Shown in pieces: positions 1-5,684 of a DNA stretch of 15,908 nucleotides; positions within the stretch are counted from its first letter, which is position 1, and every line of letters begins with the position of its first letter. Where the stretch lies: the NCBI GenBank assembly GCA_030598625.1, contig JAUVPO010000014.1:1-15908 (forward strand), in the 5' to 3' direction. The notes under the pieces are model-generated. The model was given only the letters and a program-made list of their open reading frames with translations, made no database searches and was not told the DNA's origin. The stretch is from Deferribacteres bacterium (lineage in GTDB: Bacteria; Nitrospirota; Thermodesulfovibrionia; UBA6902). A program made the translations under genes and the position numbers.

Positions 1-3
1 CTG

Positions 4-41
4 AACAGAGGCCTGGTTTCAGCCAGGCCTCTGTTGTTTTT
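4..41 (+). terminator. Rho-independent terminator of an upstream gene
   Basis: A perfect 13-bp inverted repeat (4-16 and 23-35) encloses a 6-nt loop and is followed by a T-rich run (GTTTTTG). This is a strong intrinsic terminator. It belongs to a gene outside the window and insulates the atpB promoter that follows. Confidence 0.85.
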
Positions 42-93
42 GTACAATAAGATCAAACTGTCTATAAGAAATTTAAATTTGCAAATTTGCTGC

Positions 94-123
94 TTGACAT
101 GGCATAACATGCTGGATTATGAT
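94..123 (+). promoter_or_regulatory. Sigma-70-type promoter of atpB-atpE
   Basis: A consensus -35 box TTGACA (94-99) lies 18 bp before TATGAT (118-123), a five-of-six match to the -10 consensus. Transcription would start near 130, about 34 nt before the atpB start. The AT-rich stretch just upstream (69-90), with a 10-bp palindrome at 81-90, could act as an UP element; that is inference. Confidence 0.6.
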
Positions 124-163
124 TAATTCCACTTTGTTAAATCCACTTTATTAGAGGAAATCC

Positions 164-850
164 ATGCAAGAAGCTCCAGTTATATTTCCGGTAAGCAAAA
201 TCATAGACATGGGAATACCGCCTTTTGTGGCATTTTCATGGGTTGCAACCGGAATAATTCTTATTATTGCACTCCTTGCAAGAAAATCGCTCAAAATGAT
301 TCCTTCCGGGGTGCAGAACCTTGTAGAAGTCATTATGGAATTTTTCCTCGACCTTGTTGAAAGCAACATCGGCCATATGGGTAGACATTTCTTCCCTTTC
401 ATTGCAACGCTCGGACTTTATATTCTTGTCTGTAATTTACTTGGACTCATTCCCGGGTGCGAGGCCCCTACCAGCAATTTAAATACCAACGCCGCACTTG
501 CGATACCTGTGTTTCTTGCTACCCATGTCTACGGGATTAAAGAGCATAAGCTTAGCTACATAAAGCACTTTGTCGGGCCTATCAGGTCGCTGCCTGCCCT
601 GCCGTTAATGATCCTGATGTTTGTAATTGAAGTAATAGGTCATCTTGCAAGACCTTTAACGTTATCGGTCAGATTATTCGGCAACATGCTAGCAAAACAT
701 AAAATCATTTTGATCCTGTTAATGCTCTCCCCGGTGATTGTGCCAACAGCCATATTGGCGCTCGGCGTGCTTGTGTCCGTGATACAGGCATTTGTTTTTG
801 TTTTACTTACAACCCTGTATCTTGCCGGCGCTGTGGAAGAAGCACATTAA
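164..850 (+). CDS. atpB: F1Fo ATP synthase subunit a
   Basis: This is the integral-membrane stator subunit of the Fo motor, which supplies the two ion half-channels next to the c-ring. The 228-residue protein has five to six hydrophobic segments. The family signature lies at about 158-178: the essential arginine is Arg170 in the SVRLFGNM motif, and Gln208 in QAFVFVLLT fits the conserved glutamine of the last helix (E. coli Gln252). His179 stands where E. coli has Glu219, a substitution seen in many non-enterobacterial a subunits. The start is supported by AGAGGA ten bases upstream. The gene lies 33 bp before atpE and shares its promoter. No atpI/atpZ precedes it and no F1 genes follow, so the F1 operon must lie elsewhere. 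Confidence 0.97.
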   Translation: MQEAPVIFPVSKIIDMGIPPFVAFSWVATGIILIIALLARKSLKMIPSGVQNLVEVIMEFFLDLVESNIGHMGRHFFPFIATLGLYILVCNLLGLIPGCEAPTSNLNTNAALAIPVFLATHVYGIKEHKLSYIKHFVGPIRSLPALPLMILMFVIEVIGHLARPLTLSVRLFGNMLAKHKIILILLMLSPVIVPTAILALGVLVSVIQAFVFVLLTTLYLAGAVEEAH

Positions 851-883
851 ATAAATAATAAAATTTCTATGAAAGGAGGAAAA

Positions 884-1237
884 ATGAAAAGAATATTAAC
901 TGCTATATTACTGTCACTCACACTGGTATGCTTCATGGCGCCGATTGCGATCGCCGCAGAAGCCGCTGCCGGAGGAGAAGCTTCCGATGCTCAGATGGGA
1001 TACTTTAGCATGGCAGCTATTGCATGCGGATTGGGCATTGGACTTGCCGCGTTAGGGACAGGTATTGGTCAGGGCATTGGACTTGCCAAGGCAGCGGAGG
1101 GCGTTGCGAGAAACCCGGGGGCCTCAGGTAAGATTACCACAACTCTGATCATCGGACTTGCGATGATTGAGTCCCTCTGTATTTACGCCCTCGTTGTTGC
1201 ATTGATTCTCCTCTTTGCAAAACCGTTCGGCTTCTAA
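884..1237 (+). CDS. atpE: F1Fo ATP synthase subunit c (ion-binding ring subunit), with N-terminal signal sequence
   Basis: This is the c-ring subunit that carries H+ or Na+ through the membrane. I chose the ATG at 884 over the in-frame ATG at 869 because AGGAGG (874-879) lies just before 884 and inside the longer version. The 117-residue product begins with a cleavable-looking leader (hydrophobic 4-24, then Ala-Glu-Ala), which raises it above the usual 75-90 residues. Two hydrophobic helices follow (about 40-70 and 84-112), joined by the conserved polar loop RNPGA. The ion-binding carboxylate is Glu96. Gln63, Ser97 and Tyr101 sit at the spacing of the sodium ligands of the Ilyobacter tartaricus c-ring (Gln32, Glu65, Ser66, Tyr70). 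A terminator follows 32 bp after the stop. Confidence 0.96.
   Translation: MKRILTAILLSLTLVCFMAPIAIAAEAAAGGEASDAQMGYFSMAAIACGLGIGLAALGTGIGQGIGLAKAAEGVARNPGASGKITTTLIIGLAMIESLCIYALVVALILLFAKPFGF
1033..1087 (+). repeat. Exact 16-bp direct repeat inside atpE
   Basis: The 16-mer GGGCATTGGACTTGCC occurs at 1033-1048 and again at 1072-1087, offset by 39 bp (13 codons). It encodes the glycine-rich GIGLA segments of the first c-subunit helix. The exact identity at DNA level suggests internal duplication or gene conversion, but codon bias on a repeated protein motif could also explain it. Confidence 0.6.
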
Positions 1238-1269
1238 TGTATTATTAGCTTAATGGCTGAATATAACAG

Positions 1270-1297
1270 AAAAGGCAGGTAAATCCTGCCTTTTTTT
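1270..1297 (+). terminator. Rho-independent terminator after atpE
   Basis: Stem AAAAGGCAGG (1270-1279) pairs with CCTGCCTTTT (1285-1294) around a 5-nt loop and runs into seven consecutive T residues. It ends the atpB-atpE transcript and separates it from ftsY. Confidence 0.9.
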
Positions 1298-1426
1298 GTT
1301 AACTCTTCCCAAAAACAACAAATTTTTATTGAAAATTGTTAAAATTTTTAACCGGTCAAGCCGGTATGACGGGCTCGATATCTCGCAGCTCTGCTGAGGG
1401 GCAGTTTATTTTTAAAGGAGAAATTT

Positions 1427-2332
1427 GTGGGATTACTTGACAGACTCAAAAATGGATTATTTAAAACGAGAAAATCCCTCGTAGATGACACAGCCGCCCT
1501 TGCTAAGGGGAGAAAGGTCGATGACGGTCTTCTTGATGAATTTGAAGAGCTTTTAATTATGGCGGATGTCGGCCCGCAGGCGGCAGACTCTATAACCGCA
1601 TCGCTTAGAGAAAAGGTCAAGCAGGAAAAAATAAGGAATGAGCGCGACCTTAGGGAGGCGTTTAAAGAAGAAGTTCGTAAAATTCTGAGAAAGGGGCACA
1701 AAGTAATCAGTGCCGGAGAAAACCCATATGTTGTGCTGACTGTAGGCGTAAACGGTGTTGGAAAAACCACAACGATCGGCAAACTTGCAAGACGCTTTAC
1801 CGATCATGGATTTACCGTTACTCTTGCCGCGGCGGATACATTCAGGGCGGCGGCAATAGAACAGCTTGAAATATGGGCGGACAGGGCCGGCGCGCAGATC
1901 GTTAAACATCGCAGCGGCGCAGACCCCGCCGCGGTTGCATTTGATGCGGTGGCCTCCGCAAAATCAAAGAATGTAGACGTTGTGATAATTGATACAGCCG
2001 GCAGACTGCATACGAAAACGAATCTGATGGAAGAACTCAAAAAAATCAAACGCGTTATAAGCAAAGAAAAATCTTCCGCCCCTCATGAAATCCTGCTGGT
2101 AGTTGACGCGACATCCGGCCAAAACGCGATTATCCAGGCAAAGACATTTGATGAAGCAGTCGGCGTAACGGGCATTGCTCTTACCAAGCTCGACGGCACT
2201 GCAAAAGGCGGTATTGTTCTGGCAATAAATAAAGAACTCGATATTCCCGTTAAGCTGATTGGAGTAGGTGAAGCGGTTGAAGACCTCCAGGATTTCAATC
2301 CGGAAGAGTTTGTTGAAGCCTTATTTGAATAA
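1427..2332 (+). CDS. ftsY: Signal recognition particle receptor FtsY (NG domain form)
   Basis: FtsY is the SRP receptor GTPase. It docks ribosome-SRP complexes at the inner membrane and hands nascent membrane proteins to SecYEG. The 301-residue protein has a helical N domain (about 1-95) and then the SRP-type G domain: G1 GVNGVGKTT (107-115), DTFRAAA (137-143), G3 DTAGR (189-193), G4 TKLDGTAKGG (253-262) and the closing GVGEAVEDLQDF (279-290). The long acidic A domain of E. coli FtsY (497 residues) is absent. Lys and Arg residues among the first 17 could serve as the membrane-targeting helix. The start codon is GTG, with AAGGAG six bases upstream (1415-1420). It appears to be a single-gene unit, convergent with the iron operon. 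Confidence 0.97.
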   Translation: MGLLDRLKNGLFKTRKSLVDDTAALAKGRKVDDGLLDEFEELLIMADVGPQAADSITASLREKVKQEKIRNERDLREAFKEEVRKILRKGHKVISAGENPYVVLTVGVNGVGKTTTIGKLARRFTDHGFTVTLAAADTFRAAAIEQLEIWADRAGAQIVKHRSGADPAAVAFDAVASAKSKNVDVVIIDTAGRLHTKTNLMEELKKIKRVISKEKSSAPHEILLVVDATSGQNAIIQAKTFDEAVGVTGIALTKLDGTAKGGIVLAINKELDIPVKLIGVGEAVEDLQDFNPEEFVEALFE

Positions 2333-2380
2333 TATTTCATGAACAAACCCCTTGCATCTGCCTAATAATGCTAACATCCG

Positions 2381-3043
2381 TCACTCAACCGGCTTCCACA
2401 CATTGATCTCATCTCCAATGGAATTTTCAAGGGCGATCTGCCTGTTGTTCACTTCCACTACCAATACCGGTCTTGTCTGGTGAAGCTTTATCTCTGCGCC
2501 GGGATTTAATCCCATTGCCAGCAATTTATGGGTTCTGCGGTCGTTATGTGTATTCAAAAAAGCGATTTTTGCTATGTCCCCGATCTTCATTTCAGTAACG
2601 CTAATGACCGCGCTTTTAAAAGATTTTTTAGCCTCCATGCAGCATTTCCCCTGCGGTATGGACTCGCCGTGAGGGCATTCAGGAGGATGACCCAACAGTG
2701 TGCAGATTGAGTCGACCAGTTCGGGAGCCAATATATGCTCGAACTCGCAGGCAGCCTCTTCGGTCTCCGAAGGTTCTATTCCGAGGACATTACTCATAAG
2801 GCATTCCGCCAGCCTGTGCCGGCGGATAATCTCCTCTGCATTTGCCTTCCCTTTTTCGGAAAAGACAATATTTTCTCCATCAAATTTGAGGGCGCCGTTA
2901 GATCTGAACTCGTACAGGGACTTCTCATATTCCTTGGTGGGGTCATGCTCCTTTAACATGGATAGGGTCAACTTATGATGTTCGCTCAGGTGCCATAACA
3001 TTTCCAGCAATTCGTCCCTGCGGTGATCTTTTGAATCTTTCAT
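2381..3043 (-). CDS. DtxR/IdeR-family iron-dependent regulator with C-terminal FeoA (SH3-like) domain
   Basis: This is a 220-residue metal-dependent repressor with the three-domain IdeR layout: an N-terminal winged helix (about 8-70), a dimerisation and metal-binding domain (about 72-145) and a FeoA-type SH3 domain (about 148-218). Metal ligands expected from DtxR are visible: His76 and Glu80 in RHRLAE, and Cys99, Glu102 and His103 in ACEFEH. Cys at the position of DtxR Cys102 favours iron over manganese sensing; Glu95 replaces DtxR His98. The linker CPHGESIPQGKCC (123-135) is cysteine-rich. The C-terminal domain reads like a genuine FeoA (LLAMGLNPGAEI, then IALENSIGDEINV), so it may also act as the FeoA partner of FeoB. 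It is the last gene of the fur-feoB operon, 24 bp after feoB, with its own AAGGAG. Confidence 0.9.
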   Translation of the reverse strand: MKDSKDHRRDELLEMLWHLSEHHKLTLSMLKEHDPTKEYEKSLYEFRSNGALKFDGENIVFSEKGKANAEEIIRRHRLAECLMSNVLGIEPSETEEAACEFEHILAPELVDSICTLLGHPPECPHGESIPQGKCCMEAKKSFKSAVISVTEMKIGDIAKIAFLNTHNDRRTHKLLAMGLNPGAEIKLHQTRPVLVVEVNNRQIALENSIGDEINVWKPVE

Positions 3044-3067
3044 GACGTCTCCTTTTAATGAAAAAAT

Positions 3068-5023
3068 TTATAATCTTATCAGAAAATTAACCAGCCCTCC
3101 GACCAGGATGGCGATGATAATTACAAAAATATTTATGCTTACGGCCCAGCGCAGACCAAGTTCCTTAGTCATTACCATAGTATTCGAAATACAGGGGATA
3201 AACAGGGTTATGACCACCAGGCCGGTAATGGTCTGGTAATAATCCACCTCTCCTGCGATTACCATATCTCTGAAATAAACAGCCCCCAGTTCTCTGCGCG
3301 AAAGCACCAGGATAAATACTTCCGTAATCCTGTCCGGCAGGGAGAGAAATCCAACGACAACCGGGTGAAGCGCTGTCTTTATTAAAGCAAGCAGTCCGGT
3401 TATTTTCAGTGCAAACATAAACCCAGCGCCAAGAACAAAGAGGGGCAATGCTTCAACCAGGAACCACTTGACCCGGTAGAAAGTCTTCATTACAATCTGA
3501 CCCGGGTCAGGTAAGCGGAAGGGGGGCAGTTCAAGAATAAAGCAGGCCTTTTGCGCCGTTGGAATAAGTTTATTAAGCCCTATGCCGCAAATGATCTGTG
3601 TTACAAAGACGGCAGTAACGGTAATCAGAAGAATTGAAAAAGGGGCGATCGCCATGATTGCCAGCAGTACCCCGAGTTGGACCGCGCATGGTATACCCAG
3701 CGCGATTAAAAAAGAAGCCACCAGTCTCTCCTTTTTGGTTTCCAGCATCCTGGTTGATAATGTGGCCATAGTATTACAGCCGAAACCCAGTATTATCGGC
3801 AGGACCGATTTACCGGTCAGACCGAAAATGGAAAGGGACCTGTTCAGTAACACACTCAGGTTCGGCAGATATCCGACATCTTCAAGAAAGCCGGTAATCA
3901 GGAAAAATACTATGAGAATAGGGACAACGGTTCCAACAGCGTTAAAGACCCCCATCGTTAAAATGCCGTATTGACCAACCATAAAGTCATTCAATATCGG
4001 GAAAGACACTAACAGCGATGCCGTCATGTCGGTTAATGGCACGAATATCCGGGTATCCAGGGCGGCAGCTATTTTTGTGGCGATGGTCCCCACCCCGTAG
4101 AACGTAATCCAGAGGATCAACAGCAGGACCGGCCAGCCTAAAATCGCGTGACGTGATGCCCACGCTAATTTCTGGGAAAATCCTGTTAATGAAAATGTGG
4201 TCTTTGTAGTTACCCTTTCAGCCACTTTATCGGCCCAGGTTTCGCGAACAGTAAAAACAGCCTGTCTGATACCTGCGGAAGATGTCTTCCAGAAAATCCC
4301 GGTCAAAACATTATTTGCCCTTGAAAGGATTTCTTTCCCGTACATGGATCCTATCAATCCTGAAATGCCTTCCTCTTCCATAAGGAACAAAAGCAATAAA
4401 CCCTTTGACGGCCGGTCTTCCGCGGGGAACAGATCGAGTAAATCTATTAAGGCTTTTTCTATAAATGCCGCATACCGCACCCTGCCCATTGTGGGATGTA
4501 CGGTATTAATTGCTCTTTTCAATTCTTTCAGACCCGTACCGTGAATTGCAGCGGTTTCTATTACGGGAGAATATACCTCACGGGACAATTCCCCGGAATC
4601 AATGATTATTCCTTTCCTGACCGCATCATCCATCATGTTGAGACAGAATACAGAGGGAATCTCGAGTTCGAATATCTGGATCAGCAATACCAGTGTGGAT
4701 TTTAACCTCGCTGCGTCTCCACAAAAAAGGAGCACATCCGGACGTTCCTTTAACAAAGTATTTCGAGTGATCATTTCCTCTTCGGAAAATATATTCAGTG
4801 AAGAAATTCCAGGGGTATCGATGACTTCAAACGATTTTCTGTCCAAAGCCGCCTTCTTTCGAACCACGGAAATTGTGGTTTGTGGATAATTGGCAACGGG
4901 GGAGTATGATTTGGTAAGCTTATTGAACACCTCGCTCTTGCCGCAATTCGGAATTCCGACTATGGCAATCTTTTTAGCTGATTTAGTGTCAATGGAACCA
5001 TCATTTTTTTTTGGGGCCTGCAT
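3068..5023 (-). CDS. feoB: Ferrous iron transporter FeoB, short divergent form
   Basis: This inner-membrane Fe(II) importer has an N-terminal G domain. G motifs are G1 GIPNCGKS (23-30), G3 DTPG (69-72) and G4 NMMD (129-132). A helical GDI-like region follows to about residue 285, then a multi-span membrane part. The Cys-containing gate motifs are GFGCNTMA (413-420) with IPCAVQL (444-450), and FIPCISNTM (608-616). At 651 residues it is shorter than E. coli FeoB (773). Canonical GNPNVGKT and PFMSCGARLP are replaced by variants, which fits a divergent FeoB subfamily. The only usable start is the ATG at 5023; its best ribosome site, AAGGAG, is unusually far (about 14 nt) upstream. Codons 5-7 lie in an A9 run. 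It is the second gene of the operon, 42 bp after fur. Confidence 0.93.
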   Translation of the reverse strand: MQAPKKNDGSIDTKSAKKIAIVGIPNCGKSEVFNKLTKSYSPVANYPQTTISVVRKKAALDRKSFEVIDTPGISSLNIFSEEEMITRNTLLKERPDVLLFCGDAARLKSTLVLLIQIFELEIPSVFCLNMMDDAVRKGIIIDSGELSREVYSPVIETAAIHGTGLKELKRAINTVHPTMGRVRYAAFIEKALIDLLDLFPAEDRPSKGLLLLFLMEEEGISGLIGSMYGKEILSRANNVLTGIFWKTSSAGIRQAVFTVRETWADKVAERVTTKTTFSLTGFSQKLAWASRHAILGWPVLLLILWITFYGVGTIATKIAAALDTRIFVPLTDMTASLLVSFPILNDFMVGQYGILTMGVFNAVGTVVPILIVFFLITGFLEDVGYLPNLSVLLNRSLSIFGLTGKSVLPIILGFGCNTMATLSTRMLETKKERLVASFLIALGIPCAVQLGVLLAIMAIAPFSILLITVTAVFVTQIICGIGLNKLIPTAQKACFILELPPFRLPDPGQIVMKTFYRVKWFLVEALPLFVLGAGFMFALKITGLLALIKTALHPVVVGFLSLPDRITEVFILVLSRRELGAVYFRDMVIAGEVDYYQTITGLVVITLFIPCISNTMVMTKELGLRWAVSINIFVIIIAILVGGLVNFLIRL

Positions 5024-5065
5024 GCCGTATCCGGAATCTCCTTTCAGGTTCTGTAAGTTTTTTGC

Positions 5066-5500
5066 TTATCTTCTGCAGGCGCCGCAAACCCCATAGAGTT
5101 CAAGCCGGTGTCTCTCAAGGACAAAACCGTTTTTCTTAGCTATCTTTTCCTGCAATTTCTCTATATCCGGACTGAATATCTCGACAAATTTTCCGCATTT
5201 GGTACAAACCAGATGATCGTGGTGCTCATGGTTATAATGATGTTCGTATCTGGTTACCCCGTTTTCCACCTGCATCTCCCTGCACAGACCGGCTTCTATT
5301 AGAAGTTTCAGCGTCCTGTAAATCGTTGCATACCCGATAGAAGGGACTTTCTTTTTTACCGTCAGATACAGTTCTTCCGCTGTAAGATGCTTCTCGGTTT
5401 CAAGAAAAACTTCCAGGATTATCTGTCTCTGCTCGCTGTGTTTCAGGTTCTTGTTACGTATATGACCCGAAAGCACCTCCCGCTCCTTTTCAAAAGGCAT
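5066..5500 (-). CDS. fur: Ferric uptake regulator (Fur family)
   Basis: This is a 144-residue Fur-family repressor. The N-terminal winged helix has the recognition helix SIGYATIYRTLKLL (54-67). The C-terminal dimerisation domain has a His-rich metal site (HHYNHEHHDH, 87-96) and two CxxC pairs, Cys99/Cys102 and Cys139/Cys142, for a structural zinc. Fur rather than PerR or Zur is favoured by the linked feoB and by a perfect Fur box in its own promoter. The start at 5500 has GGAG seven bases upstream. It is the first gene of fur-feoB-dtxR, divergent from the efflux operon. Autorepression by Fur-Fe(II) is inferred. Confidence 0.94.
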   Translation of the reverse strand: MPFEKEREVLSGHIRNKNLKHSEQRQIILEVFLETEKHLTAEELYLTVKKKVPSIGYATIYRTLKLLIEAGLCREMQVENGVTRYEHHYNHEHHDHLVCTKCGKFVEIFSPDIEKLQEKIAKKNGFVLERHRLELYGVCGACRR

Positions 5501-5522
5501 ATTAAATCTCCAAATACGATAT

Positions 5523-5537
5523 TGATAATAATTATCA
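5523..5537. promoter_or_regulatory. Fur box (perfect 7-1-7 inverted repeat)
   Basis: TGATAATAATTATCA is an exact match to the 7-1-7 Fur operator consensus TGATAATnATTATCA. It overlaps the last base of the fur -10 box and covers the expected transcription start, so bound Fur would block initiation of the fur-feoB-dtxR transcript. Confidence 0.88.
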
Positions 5538-5565
5538 TAATAAATTATTATTTAACTATTGTCAA
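5537..5565 (-). promoter_or_regulatory. Promoter of the fur-feoB-dtxR operon
   Basis: On the minus strand, TTGACA (5565-5560) is followed after exactly 17 bp by TATTAT (5542-5537). This gives a consensus -35 box and a five-of-six -10 box. The predicted start site, near 5530, lies inside the Fur box. Confidence 0.8.
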
Positions 5566-5638
5566 ATGGATACAGGCATATAAGACTTAAAGATATTTTT
5601 TCTGATATATTTAAAGGGATATTTTCGTGTCCGCGAAC

Positions 5639-5647
5639 TGTGATAAT
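5639..5647 (+). promoter_or_regulatory. Possible extended -10 promoter of the efflux operon
   Basis: TGTGATAAT has the TGn extension plus GATAAT, 37 bp before the tolC-like start. No good -35 is visible, as expected of extended -10 promoters. It contains TGATAAT (5641-5647), identical to one Fur half-site, but the second half-site is not recognisable. Tentative. Confidence 0.3.
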
Positions 5648-5684
5648 ATCTCTTAATAAGCACTGAAACAAGAAAGGAAGCTCC

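Noticed and set aside
869..883. Upstream ATG for atpE giving five extra residues
   Set aside because: The ribosome site AGGAGG lies inside that extension; the ATG at 884 follows it and starts a clean signal peptide.
1321..1365. AT-rich imperfect dyad and ACCGG/CCGGT mini-hairpin before ftsY
   Set aside because: The stems are short and no clear -35/-10 pair could be fitted, so neither promoter nor regulatory element is supported.
1348..1782. Antisense frame over ftsY, and similar long antisense frames elsewhere (for example 10527-11018 and 11847-12293)
   Set aside because: They run opposite strongly conserved genes, show no family motifs and lack ribosome sites; they are by-products of codon use.
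2381..3043. DtxR-FeoA arrangement as a novel gene fusion
   Set aside because: A C-terminal FeoA/SH3 domain is the normal three-domain layout of DtxR/IdeR proteins; only its FeoA-like quality is notable.
3498..3511. 14-bp palindrome CTGACCCGGGTCAG in feoB
   Set aside because: Palindromes of this size are not rare in 16 kb and no promoter or gene boundary is near.
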